64,000 bases of DNA from Leucocoprinus leucothites (Eukaryota > Basidiomycota > Agaricomycetes > Agaricales > Agaricaceae). Within the stretch, counting starts at the first letter, position 1. Every line of letters begins with the position of its first letter. Positions 11,935-23,312 of the stretch are shown here, in pieces. The translations under genes and the position numbers were made by a program. The stretch spans positions 1-64,000 of the forward strand of contig JAACJO010000005.1 in the NCBI GenBank assembly GCA_013368445.1, given 5' to 3'. The notes under the pieces were generated by a model. That model ran no database searches and was not told the DNA's origin. It saw only the letters and a program-made list of their open reading frames with translations.

Positions 11935-12875
11935 TTAGGGCGAATACTGAGTATCAGCATCTATCAGGACTACATTCCCGTCATCGCAAATAACCTTGAA
12001 TCGTACTAGAAGCAAGGTGAACTTTAAGTAACCATTGGCAACAAAAACGATACTCACGGATAGTAAAAGGATACCCCTTCTCTTTACGAATGCTCGTAAA
12101 GTATATTGTCCCCGAACCTACTCGTAGATGAGTACACTAGAGGCACATGGTGTCCAAATAAAGAGTACCTTTGGTGCCACGAATGCGCCAGCTGACGTCA
12201 ATGTTCCCCTGTAACGTGCTTATCTGCAAACAGGCAATGGTCGGTTGGGGTAGCAGTTTAACGACAAGAAGAACGCACTCGTCCGTTAATCTTTGGGTCA
12301 CCATTCAGCCACCATTCTGGCTGTGGCCTAATCGCCTCTCCCAAAGCTTCCCGCAGGTTTGGGTCTTCCCGTACCGATCGCATGATTTGTCGCACCACCG
12401 AACTAGAAATCATTTCCTGGTTCGTAATGTAGGTCATGAAGGCGGCCCATCCCGCCAGGCCTACCACCACTACCGCAGCTAGATAGGGCCATTTTCTCTG
12501 TGATGATGTAGAGATGAGCTTTTACCACGGAAACCACCGAAGAACCCTAGCGTGCGTGATCACCTTGTGTTTTGGCAAGTCCCTAAACGGTGGGTGTTTG
12601 GCGTAATAGGGTTGCGGACGCGAGGGCTCCGCGTATACTTCTACGTGGGGATCCGATTTGGACGAGTGGTCGGTTGCGTATCGTCTAACTGAGGGTTTGC
12701 CCCGCTGTCTTGACGGTCCAGAGAAAGTTTCGATTACCGGTTCTGTTGGCGATGACGAGAAAAGGCGAGGGTAGTTGGAGAGGTTGCTTTGGAGGTCTAC
12801 ATGGGGCCTATAGGACGAGAAGATAGGCGAGAGTGATTGTCGACCGAGAGCTTTTCCAAGGAGACGGGCAGTCAT
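11935..12875 (-). CDS. COA1: Cytochrome c oxidase assembly factor Coa1, mitochondrial
   Basis: Coa1 is an inner-membrane factor that helps early maturation of Cox1 in complex IV assembly. The chosen start, MTARLLGKALGRQ, gives an Arg/Ser-rich presequence; an in-frame ATG 42 codons upstream would bury it. After exon 1 (ending PKHK) the frame joins to RKWPYLAAVVVVG, a single membrane span, then the family signature SSSVVRQIMRSVREDPNLRE, ALGEAIRPQPEWWLNGDP, LQGNIDVSWRIRGTKGSG, TIYFTSIRKEKG and RFKVICDDG, ending DTQYSP. It uses five exons with short introns and all joins keep frame. It lies head-to-head with the TFIIIC gene across about 1.6 kb. Confidence 0.88.
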
Positions 12876-14463
12876 TGCAGGCAAACATTTGCTTTCAGAC
12901 TCCAGCCTCAAAACCCGTTCACCGGCCCTGTCACATACCGGAAAATCACATGACGGGTTAAGCCCCTGCTGAGCGCTCCACCTCCAAGCGCCTATGGTCA
13001 CAGCAGATCATGACGCACACATTGCACAACCACCAGCATTTTGGGTTGAGAACAAGTTGCCTTCTCAAGTATTTCCCATATGAATATAAAATTTCGCAAC
13101 TGTTTACAGGGTTTTGAAATTTGCTTGAGCTACTGATATTGAAAAGACTTGGAACGAGCCCAACATATAACTCAAGGAAAAATCACCTATTTTCGACATG
13201 AGAAGCACAGCTTGGCCTTCTTGAATCTAAATCTCCTATGATTGTTGCATATTTATCTCACGCCTCAAGCTGCTGCAGCAGCTCAAAACGAATCTCTTAT
13301 GATACCAAACGATCTCGGCTCCCATTTCGCCTGGCTGTAGGGTTGCAGTCTCGCAGGAGATTTGAGTGTAGTATGATCAGCCTAATGGGCGGCTTCGAAC
13401 ACCCCTTTCCCAAAGGCTGAAACGAGAAAGGCTATCATCTTCACCATTACATTACATGGTCAATGTTTGACATCAAAAGGCATTCGGATCTGTGGCAGTT
13501 AACGTACCTACGGGCGGCATCGATCATAAGTTTTGGCACCAGAAGCCGGGCGTGTTCTCATCTGCGGAGTGGGTTTCACGGCATCTCTCTTGGGTCATTT
13601 CTGTGTAGTCAGCAGCTCTGGAGCTTCATCTGTTCACAGGCAGAGATCTTATCAAGGTCCTCTTCCTTTTGGGCCCTTCGTAAATCCAAGCCTGATAATT
13701 CAGATAATTCAGCAGTTTCGTGAGTTTGTTTGGTGATTGATGATTGATGATTGATGATCTGTCAGACCTTCTTTCGTTGGAGCATAAAGCACTTGAGATA
13801 ATCACATCCCCCGAGCGGCCAGCTCAACACTACCTTAGGCCTCAGGTGGTAAGGACATCTCAGGTATCAGTTCCGGATCTGAGCTCGGATGGTCACCCAT
13901 GTGGTACTATGCACAACGCACCACAATGCTTGCCGTTGGCTAGGACCCTTCCGCCACCACCGCGGTGACAGTGATGAGATGGGGGTTCAGTAACTCAATG
14001 ATGGTATATATCATTGTTTGAAATCAGCTAGTGCATGTCTTCTAGATGATTCTATTCGTGACATTTCATATGAGCCAGACAGCTCTCCAATGCCGTTACA
14101 AGCTGCACACCACTTCTTTGGCATTTCCACTCAATATAGGTATTTTTTGTGGGCTCGGAAAACGAGGAAGGGATCGCCCGCCGACACTTGCATCATGTAC
14201 GTATCTCAAAGGACATGGAAGGGCCTGGATGGCGTGGTCATACTTTATCTAGCACAAAGCACAACGTATTACCTAGACTCCACTGTTAACTCGAAGACAC
14301 GGTTAGGGCTCAAGGTCGGATACAGGATCAAAGGCCGCCACGAGTGCTTGATGATCTAAATCTAGGCGATTAGATAAGATGTCATTAGATAAGATCTTCC
14401 CTTGACACAACTTCTAATCTCCATCTAGCCCAAACCCTTCACGTCCACTAAATAAAGCACCCA
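12876..14463. other. Intergenic stretch between COA1 and TFIIIC
   Basis: Divergent spacer with only short open frames (up to 113 codons) lacking motifs. It contains one small tandem repeat near 13734. The 60 bp before 14464 are C/T-rich and presumably the TFIIIC leader. Confidence 0.5.
13734..13758. repeat. Short tandem repeat of TGATTGA
   Basis: Three full copies and a partial fourth of TGATTGA run head to tail. Simple sequence in intergenic DNA. Confidence 0.8.
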
Positions 14464-17438
14464 ATGACACGCCAGCTTCGACCACGCAACTCCCGGCCAA
14501 GCTATGCCTCATTGGCCGGTTTTGACCTTGACGACGAAAACAGCGGAACAGGCGCTCGTGCAGGGCCGGTCTCAGGGTTGCCAGACTTAGACGATGACGG
14601 ATCCAGTGGCTCCGAGTTCTCTCCCGAGAAGGACAAGCACGCAGCTGAGCAAATGCAGCAAGACGCCGAGGACAATGAAGACCTCGTGCAAGACGACGAT
14701 ATGGAAGGCAAAGACGATATAGAAGACAACGAATCTCCAATGAAGTTGATTTCCGACGTGGATATGACTTCAGTTCAAGTTATACAATCTGCTTCGACTT
14801 CCAAGGGCAAAGGAAAGGCCACATCGAAGAAAGGAAATGCTCATCCGAGTCTTGGAACTGGTCTTACGCGGACTAGGAGACAGATGTACACTCTACCGAC
14901 TCCTAGTGTCCATCATCGGCATCGCGCCGTGCCACTTTACCGACGCGAAGGTCGTGTTGAACGGCTCAGGCAGCCCCCAGAACTATTCAAATCACCTAGT
15001 ATTGTGATGACCAACGGTGTAGACCAAGACAGAGTGCTGGAACGGCTGAATAAGGCCTGGGGTTACAACGTTGGTCCTGGGCCGTTATGGGAGATGGCGG
15101 AAGATCGTAGCTGGTTTAAGGAAGCCAAAATAGCGGGGAACGGCGGTGATACAGAAGCGGAGAGAAGACCTTTGGTGCACCGAGATGTTCGCGTGAAAAA
15201 CGGTTGGAAAATCCTTACCAAGGAGTATGTATGTTCTTTTTCGCAGTGGGTTGGTCGATTCCCTATTCCTAACGCGTTTATCTTAGAGATGCAGCTTCAT
15301 ACTTACCTACTGATGCTACCACAACGGAAGAAGGCGACCTGAAACCTCCTCCGCCAGTGGCTTGCTACTTGGGGCAGATTAATGAACAGACCCTCGTGAA
15401 GCTGGAAATGCTGGAAGCACGCTCTATGTGTACGCCGTCTTTCCTTTTCCGCTCTATATGCTAGTGACACAGCTTCAGCTGAATTTCTCCCCCAGAGCAG
15501 TGCGCATATCTTCAACCCGGGAGCCCCTGCTTGGGGTGTAGACTGGTGCCCAATTCATCAAAGCGAGCGAAGCGGTACGTCGACTCGTATATATCCCTCT
15601 CATTACCCATTTTGCTCCTAGATCGTGGATTCAAGCAATATCTCGGAGTTGCACCTTTCCCATCAAGTTCGCATTCACCCGAAATCGGCGTCAAGGTCCT
15701 TCGGCCCTCGTACTCCTGCATACAAATATGGTCGCTCTCACCGGGTCGAACTACAAAGGCTAATGAGGGGCCAGAAGCTACCACAGCAGGAAGCAGTCAA
15801 GATGTTGGGAAAATGGCGTGTGAGATGGTACTCTGCCACGAGAGCGGTCCTGCGCACGACCTTAGATGGTGCCCATTACCAAGCCATGATTCCGTTTGTA
15901 TCCGCTTTAACTTTCAAAACAGCATTTATCTGATATCGAGAAGTACTCAAATCTAGCGAAACCTCGAAAGCTGGGAGTGCTTGCGGGTACATTCGAGGAC
16001 GGATCTCTGTCAATCTACGTAGTGCCCCAACCTGAGGACGTTCAATCTGACAGTAATGAATCTTCACTAGTTTATGGTTCGTGCTCCCTCCTCTAATATT
16101 GACGCTGCTGACTGATGACTTCCAGTCAAGTTACCGCAACCTGCGCTGCGCATTGAACTCGAAGAAACTTCCTGTTGGTCTTTGGACTGGGCAAATAGCG
16201 AAGTGATCGCGATTGGAACTACAAATGGTCTAATAATCGCTCTCTTTCTTGTTTAGCGTGCTAACAAGTTTTCCAGGTATCATCACAGTTTACAACGTCG
16301 GCTCTGCCCTTAAGGCGACTGCTCGAGCAGGTTTGACTATTTAATGATAAGGAGACTTCCACCTCACCTGCCTGTTTCTTATAGACTCCCCCGCTGCCAC
16401 CGACCTTTTCCCCACCCATTATCTCACAGTGCATCAGTCTGCGATTCGCGCTCTTGCATGGATCAGGACACCACCCAGTTCTGGATCTGGCCAACCCATG
16501 GTTGAGGAAGACCCGACAGTCATCGCCAGCGGCGGATATGATGGTATGGAATGTCTGACTGACATCAGAGAGGGCCACGGTAGCGTAATGAATCGCACAC
16601 GAGGTCCGCCCTTTCATCTTGCCTCCGCTTGTATTCCTCGTTGATTTTGCACTATAGACGTGATCACGACAATGTCTTATTCGGCTTATGGAGGAGGACC
16701 AGTCACAATCGACCACGAGAATATCGTCAAAGCATACTCCGCGTCTGCTAGCATGCTGGGTCGCGGACATACGTTGTTGGAGCCCCAGGGACCAATCTGG
16801 AGCATCGGTTCCTCGGAGTGGCACCCTCAGCTCAGTGTTGGATCAGCCGACGGGTCGTGTTTAACGACGAACATGTTGAGGTCTACGAGACGAAGTGGTT
16901 CTGTGGTGAGTGTAAACCCATCCGTGACTTGCATGTTACACAAACACTGACATTTCGATTCTCTGATTCTATGGTGCAGCCATTTTTCGTGCATAAGATA
17001 TTCCAAATGGATTATCAGAGAAAGACAGGAAAGTATAGGATGCTAGAACGATTTCTGCCTAGCGTAAGCTACATTATATCCATAACTCAAGAGAACGCCC
17101 CTGATCATCTCTTATAGGCTACACAAGACCGACCAGCGAGCAATAAGCCCAAGGCCGGATCCAAGGCTTCAAAAAGTGATACACGGAAGGCATCTGCATC
17201 AGGTACCGGTGCATGGCCTCAAGAAGTGGCGGTCCACAAAGTGGCGTGGAACAATGGCAATGGGCTGAACGCATGTGGTCTGCTCGCGTCGGCGACGTCG
17301 TCTGGGCTGTGTAGGGTAGACAATTTGTGGGGGAGATGGATCAAGGATAAAGTACCGTATGGTGGGATCCAGCAGATAAGGAGGGAGGGATTAGAGGACG
17401 ACATGGAGGTGGATTCTGAGGATAGTGGTTCGGATTAA
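14464..17438 (+). CDS. TFC6: RNA polymerase III factor TFIIIC, WD40 subunit (Tfc6/GTF3C2-like)
   Basis: Subunit of the B-box-binding module of TFIIIC, nuclear, needed for tRNA gene transcription. The first 140 or so residues are acidic and Ser-rich (many Asp/Glu runs) with a basic KGKGKATSKKG stretch. Then come RREGRVERLRQPPELF and a beta-propeller with blades such as NPGAPAWGVDWCP, HDLRWCPLP, KLGVLAGTFEDGSLSIY, SCWSLDWANSEVIAIGTTNG, SAIRALAWIRTPP and PTVIASGGYDG. The C-terminal block reads VAVHKVAWNNGNG and CGLLASATSSGLCRV, close to the family end. About ten introns; every junction I checked keeps frame. The stop is at 17436-17438 and the gene converges on the cis-prenyltransferase. Confidence 0.8.
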
Positions 17439-17581
17439 GGCTCTGTGCTTTGTGATATATAATTTTGAGCGTCGTGTTTCTAACGAAAAGTTCAATAAAT
17501 TAGTATTAAAGTAGTAGTCTAGGTTCTACTTAAATAAGACCCTGGTATCAGAGTAGAAGGTATGAAGAGAGATTCCGCGCT

Positions 17582-18676
17582 TTAGGCAGATATACGCCTG
17601 CTGTAAACCTTGCGCTGATAATCTAAAATAATGGGAATAAAGTCCCAGAGACCAAAGTCTGGCCAATACTTTGGACTAAATTGGAGTTGTGTATTCTCAC
17701 AACACTAAGGCGACATCAGTACAACAAAGTTGCGATCGTACAGTTGAAAAGGACGGACCTGCCATAGCATAAAATCACTGAGACGTTTGACACCGCTTGT
17801 GCGGACAAGTATGTCAAGTGGAGGGGAACCGCGCACAGTCGACATCAGGTGTTTGTCCACTTCTTCCTTGGTGAAGTACCTGTTGCAGATCGTTATTCAT
17901 GATTCTGAGCGAGATTTGAGGGAGGACATACGTGTCTGGGTCAACATGACGCGTCAGACCATCCTTCACACAATCTTCGATAGCCGTTGTCATTTCGTCG
18001 CGGGAAGCGTAAGGCATGCAGAGGTTGAGAATCGCCCTGTTATAGTAGATAATTAAAGACATGTATAGAGTGAAATGCGTTGAGCGTACCGGTTGTTGTG
18101 TCGTGTCATTTTCTCTGCTTTTCGCACTGCCCGTTGAACGCTCTTAGGAAAGAGTTCCACTCGACCGATGACGTTTAAGCGAACGCCATATTCATCAAGT
18201 AGATCACTATAATGTAGAAAAGGCGAGCAAGAGTAAGTTAATATGACATCGAAGAAGGCAGGAAATGGCGTGCCCTTTACTGCAGATTTCTAGGAGCTTT
18301 TCCTCAGCAAGGGACATAAGAGCATCAACTTCTCCAGGTGGCCGTTTGAAGTTCTCGATAGCGAATGCATACGCAGAAACACAATAGATATTCATCTGCA
18401 AGCATACATCCAGTATCTGTCACCGCATAAGTTTCTTTAAGCAATGGGCGCTACGAGGAACGATCTGAGTGGATATACCTTATGCAGGGTGTCAAAACCC
18501 GCAACGTGGCCTTGTTGAACCTTCCTATTCCTTCTACGTGCATAACGTCGGTTGCCGTCCATGACAAAGGCTATGTGTCGAGGCACTGGGCCAGCGGCCA
18601 GAACGGCAAGCAAGCATTTTTGTGCTTTGGCGAGGATTGCATTGTAGATCCAGCGGAGGCCACGTCTGACAACCAT
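17582..18676 (-). CDS. RER2: Dehydrodolichyl diphosphate synthase (cis-prenyltransferase)
   Basis: Elongates farnesyl diphosphate with isopentenyl units in cis to make dolichol precursors for protein glycosylation; acts at the ER. Seen: an N-terminal hydrophobic stretch, the catalytic-Asp region [29 protein letters not shown], a downstream LILNLC-type element ([15 protein letters not shown]), and [15 protein letters not shown] followed by [15 protein letters not shown]. The protein ends VYSRRISA. Six exons join in frame without breaks. Length (about 280 residues) fits the eukaryotic catalytic subunit family. Rer2 and Srt1 types cannot be separated here. The 3' end lies about 145 bp from the TFIIIC stop. 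Confidence 0.9.
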
Positions 18677-20141
18677 GAGCGCAGTAATAGAAATGAAGCG
18701 TGGGAACTATGGCGTCGTCGGCGGTATGCCGGCAGATTGACAATGATGATTTGACTTTTAACCACCATCTTTGACCCTGCCGACTCTCTCAGTTAGGGAG
18801 CCCACCAACTCTTGATGGGACGCTCCCGGCTTTACAATCAAATTTTCTCGCATTCATTCAGAGGTCCGGCAAAATTTGACCGACAATTGAAATGTCTTCT
18901 CTCCTGTACCCGCACCGGTACTCAGTACTCAGGAGTTGGCACATAAGAGCACAAAAATCAAAATCGACAGTGGCGAGCACTGAGACTTATTTTTCAACAA
19001 AAGGTCTTAGCTCTACCCGAACCTGGCCTGGAACATTCTTACTACTGCGAAACCTACCATCGCGAGTGGCACGATTATCTGGATCCTGGCCCTTGCCCCT
19101 ATATGTGTCACTCGCATGTTCCCGATTCGTAACCCGCTCAGCCGAGCGACAAAAAATGTTGCGGTCGTACTTAAGCAAATACTATTCTTCCGTAAACATT
19201 CACTATTGGCCAGTTGATGCTTTCAGTGTTCATGCTGATGACACTTCTCTCGAGATCGGTCCGTTTGTTCACACCCCACGTATTCTCTGCTCTGCTTTCT
19301 GAACAGCTACGTCATCTTCTAGCTCATGGGACTGAGAGCGAGTTCATCACTACAAAGCTGCATACCTAAGTCCACGACACCTTGAGTAGCTATTGCTGAC
19401 TCTTTCGCATTTCCGGAATGCCGAGCATCCGTTCATATAGCTCCTTTTGTTATTATACATGTGATCAATTGGCCCATAGGACATAAGTCTCGTTTATACT
19501 TCGTTGATACTTCTAATGGCGCTGATTTCTTCACTCCAGTGGGTTGATAAAGCTCTCATCCATGCGACTCAATCGTACCTTCCAAGGCGGACGGCAATTC
19601 TTTTAAGCCCTAATTCACTCTGCTTCCCGTTCCAAATCAGGTGTCTGGGTGTGAGAGAGGTGGTATTCATTCTCATTTTATTGGAGGAGCCTACGTGATA
19701 CCAGACCACTGGCGACTAGCTCTCGTCAAACCCGCTCGGCGAGATGTCAGCTTCATCAGCCGGCTTAGACGCGAGTTTTCGCAAGGGAGAAACTTGAGAC
19801 GAGGTGTGCTCCACCCCACGGACATGCATCACGCACACCTTCCAAGGGAGGGGTGGTATTCTCTATCTCTGTGTCTATTTCTTTGTAATTGTTTTCGGTT
19901 GCACATTCCCCAGTTCCGAGTCTAGTTCTAATTATATACCCAGAGACCGTGGCAATTCAACCTTCGAAGAAGCTGCTCCGAGTTGGTAGGTGTGGATTTC
20001 CTCAGCAAATGCCTCCAGTCGATGCTATAGAAGTTCACTGAGTAAGAAGAATGACAAAAGAACACGGCGAATAGCTTGACTAATCGGGAATTTAAAGCAC
20101 GGAAGCTTACAGCTCATTGCCGAGTAGGCTTATCCACTGCC

Positions 20142-20148
20142 TATAAAT
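20142..20148 (+). promoter_or_regulatory. Candidate TATA box
   Basis: TATAAAT lies 76 bp ahead of an ATG at 20224 and is followed by a C/T-rich leader. The spacing looks like a real core promoter even though the ORF it would serve is only 19 codons. Confidence 0.35.
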
Positions 20149-20223
20149 GCAATGGGAACCACCTCTAGCCCAAACACTCACCTTGTTGGATCAAAACACG
20201 CCCGAGTCCGTCTCCGTTCCAAT

Positions 20224-20283
20224 ATGTTTCGTTACATTCTACTTGCTACTATCGCGTATATTACCCGTTCTTATTGTGCATGA
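20224..20283 (+). CDS. 19-codon hydrophobic mini-ORF, possible small peptide or truncated gene
   Basis: From the ATG the frame reads MFRYILLATIAYITRSYCA then TGA. It looks like the start of a secretory signal peptide and ends in Cys-Ala, but not in a CaaX box. It could be a real short peptide, exon 1 of a gene whose donor I did not find, or the relic of a lost small secreted protein. Function unknown. Confidence 0.2.
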   Translation: MFRYILLATIAYITRSYCA

Positions 20284-20353
20284 TTGTATCGAGACTTATT
20301 GTCTCTATTGTGTAGTCTAGTATTATATAAATAATGTACATAGACTGTAAGTC

Positions 20354-20380
20354 CTTCAGCTCTCCTTCGAGAGGCTGAAG
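20354..20380. repeat. Imperfect hairpin, first copy
   Basis: CTTCAGC and GCTGAAG flank TCTC-CTTC-GAGA with one bulged G, giving an 11-bp stem. It shares its core CTCTCCTTCGAGAG with a second hairpin about 100 bp downstream, both just upstream of the P450. Confidence 0.6.
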
Positions 20381-20460
20381 TGAGTTCTCTTTCGTCGCGC
20401 TTACTACTATACTAATCTTCTCTCTTAGTATTATTGTACTATTCTTACAGTATTCATTAT

Positions 20461-20478
20461 AGCTCTCCTTCGAGAGCT
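20461..20478. repeat. Perfect hairpin, second copy
   Basis: AGCTCTC-CTTC-GAGAGCT forms a 7-bp perfect stem with a 4-nt loop. It lies between two copies of TTGTACTATTCTTACA (about 20433 and 20488), so the region has duplicated locally. Confidence 0.65.
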
Positions 20479-20541
20479 GAATATATATTGTACTATTCTT
20501 ACACCTTTGTATTTGTCATTAGTCCACCTGCAATTTTGTCG

Positions 20542-22972
20542 ATGATCAACTTCGCACTTCCAGTCGCCATTTCTCTGACAGCAGTACTTGGTGGTTGGGG
20601 ACTGCTGACAAGGATTGCTTTGCTCCTGAAGACGCTGCCTCCCGGTCCCTCACTTTTGACTCGCATCATAGAAAATAGGGGTAACGAGCCATTGGCCGTT
20701 AAGCTCAAACGCTGGAGCCAACAGTATGGTGCGTGTACATTGGCAGTAATTCATGGGGAATGCTTCAGTGCTCAAATTCGCGCAATCCAAGGGGATGTTA
20801 TCTCGCTGATGGACTTCGTTCATATTGGGAAACCGACGATTGGTTTTTATTATTCACTATGACCGCTAGATGTGACCGCTAACTGTCTGATGCAGTCCTT
20901 TCAACCCCGAAAGCTGCCGTTGACCTGCTAGAGAAAAGGGGGAACATTTATTCAAGTCGGCCCAGGAACATTTTCGCGTGAGCATTCAGATATTTAGTGG
21001 ATGAACTGGAAGCTTAAAAAGCTGGTTTTAAGAGCGGAAGTGGCTTATCGAGGCGCGAAAGGCACTTTGTTGCCAATGGGAACGAAATTGAGAAGATTCA
21101 GAACTGTAAGTTGAATTCGAGAGCAGAGACACAGAAGGTTCACTGAGTCCTGAACTCTCCAGACGATGAGTGCAACCTTAAGCAATATTCCCTCGAGGAA
21201 ATACCGCTTACTCGAGGATCCTGAGACGAAGCTCATGCTCCGGGCCTATTACAAGAAACAGATCCAGGAAAATATAGGACGCACATACAAAGGTAGGCAG
21301 AATCCACAACGTCTACCTGACGGGTCCGAATAAATGAATTGCACGTAGATCCGTACACTCTGTCGCCTTCTGCACAGCATTCGGACAACGTATTGACCAC
21401 CTCACGGCCAGCCATGTGGACTTCTATACCTCTGTGGAGAAGTGTAAGCACTCTCTGCACCCCTGATCTTCGTTTCGAGGCCTCACCCCGTCTAGTTTTT
21501 GTCAGGTAACTGATGTTCTTTGTATCGATGGGAAAGGACTATTCACGATCAGAGTGTCCTACTATCCAGATTCTCGTAAGTGTGTTCTATGCCTAAGGGA
21601 AGATGTTCCATGAAGTATTAATTCCCCACAACAGTCTTCCAGGAAGCCGCTTGGTTGACCATGTATGTGTCCCCTTTACCTTCATCGAGCCAACCAATCG
21701 ACATATTTTTAGCTCCCTATCCTGTCTAGACTCCCGGTAAGCAGATTAGCCTGGAGTTACAGACGTTAATGTTGGTTTAACTTGCTGATTTTAGTTTATT
21801 GCACAATGGCTCTGTCGCGAAGCAGAGGAACACGGTGCCATAGAAGAACGTTTCTTCCGGAATTGCATCGACCAGGCCAAGCTAGCAGACAAGAGTGGAA
21901 CTGCCCTTTCTGGATCAAGTTGGCACACGTTGGAGAGACAAGAGCGATTCGGTTACACAGACTTGGATGTCGCCCTCTTATCTTCAGCTCCATATACTGC
22001 CGGGGTAACAACTGTGCGTCTTTGAGTTTAATTTTCGAAGATCAACATCTGACTTTTCATCGATATAGACTTTGGGGGCCTGCGATGCCTTGCTATGTAT
22101 GTACCTCGTGGGGCAGAAGGATATAATTCTGATTCTGTGAAGTGGCCATTCTTCTCTACCCTAGCGTTATGCGCAGGGCACAGGACGAGATAGACGCTGT
22201 CGTAGGACCAGACAGGCTACCGGATTTCCAGGATTTCGACACCCTTAAATACATTCGGGCAATGATCAAAGAGACTCTACGGTATGGTCTTGTACCGTCT
22301 TAGCTTTATTATATTTTATCTTTCCTTTTGATAGCTGGCACCCGTTTCTTCCTCTTGGCATTCCGCACGCAGCAACGGAGGACGACGTGTATGAAGGGAT
22401 GTTTATTCCTGCAGGAAGCACCGTCATTGCAAACATTTAGTGAGTTCACTCCTCTTGACCTTTATACAACCTAATCGGGGGACTTGACTTGCAGTGCGAT
22501 CACTCGCGACACAGAGGTTTGAACGTTCCCCTCGTTCATTGGAAGACTATTGAATTCTGGTTGAAATGTTTGGTTCAGCTCTTTCCTGATCCTGAAGAAT
22601 TTAAACCTGAGCGATTCATGGACGCCACTGATCCGCTTCTCAAGAATTTCAATATGAGCTTCGGTTTTGGGCGTCGCATTTGCCCGGGCCAATACGTAGC
22701 AACTGACCAGTTATTCATCATGATATCCAGGTGAGCAGCAAAGCAATAGGGAGCGTGATGTGGCTAACTCCTTCAACAGAATACTGTGGGCGTTTGACGT
22801 TAGACCCCTGAAAGGTGGTCCTAGTCCATTGGCCAAACACGGGAATTGGGGCCAAGTAGCTTCTTTGTCTTACGAGCTTATCCCCAGATCAGACCACATA
22901 CGCTCACTCGTCATAGACCAGGCAGTTATTGCTGAGGATGACGTCAAAGCATGGAAGAATCTGAGTTATTAG
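20542..22972 (+). CDS. Cytochrome P450 monooxygenase
   Basis: Haem-thiolate oxidase of the ER membrane, probably in secondary or xenobiotic metabolism. The start gives an N-terminal anchor (INFALPVAISLTAVLGGW) and the LPPGPS hinge. Later parts read GKPTIVLSTPKAAVDLLEKR, YRGAKGTLLPMG, LPYTAG-like I-helix residues (SSAPYTAGVTT), the ExxR as IKETLRWHPFLPLG, FPDPEEFKPERFMD and the haem loop FGFGRRICPGQYVA with its Cys. An apparent stop in ANI-TAG at 22439 is resolved by a donor (TA/GTGAGT) joining to AITRDTE. The stretch 21250-21780 is hard to splice: the join from about 21291 to 21349 seems off by one base and the next exons are tiny. The C-terminal half is sound; the middle may be damaged. Confidence 0.85.
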
Positions 22973-23312
22973 AATTAGTTAATGACCATCCGAAGACCTG
23001 TCTTCTACATCAGTAAAACAGCGATTGCACTCTAGCGTACTTTCACTACGTCACCATTGAGACTATCATCATTCGATGCCTCTATTTCTATTGTGATGTC
23101 AGCATTCAGCGGGATATTCTGTACATATTGTACATTCGGCAGGAGCGACGGTTTCCCACGGCCGTCTGGCGGTTATTAAAGATCAAGAGCGCTCATGAAA
23201 CCGTATAGGTTGGTGACCTCTTACGCTCACACAGACGGGATAAGTCTGACTGTCTCGTATATTCGGGGGTGAAAGGTGAGTCTAATGGCATGCACTTCCG
23301 CACGTGATAATT
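22973..23312. other. Spacer between the P450 and the kinase
   Basis: 340 bp with the P450 3' flank and kinase promoter. No gene, repeat or clear core promoter motif seen. The first 30-40 bp resemble the flank of the P450 relic near 26040-26080. Confidence 0.5.

Larger units (their letters stand above)
18677..20541. other. Intergenic stretch between the cis-prenyltransferase and the P450
   Basis: Open frames such as 18892-19302 (136 codons, from an ATG) lack recognisable motifs. The right part holds a promoter-like TATA plus a tiny hydrophobic ORF at 20224 and two hairpin repeats (listed separately). Confidence 0.5.

Noticed and set aside
12876..13001. Upstream ATG for COA1 at 13001
   Set aside because: It would add 42 residues ahead of a good mitochondrial presequence; 12875 fits the family better.
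16261..16824. 187-codon antisense frame inside the TFIIIC gene
   Set aside because: It lies opposite coding exons with clear WD40 content and shows no motif of its own; a shadow frame.
22430..22490. In-frame TAG in the P450 after VIAN-I
   Set aside because: A donor TA/GTGAGT and acceptor TTGCAG join to give NIYAITRDTE, the family sequence, so there is no premature stop.
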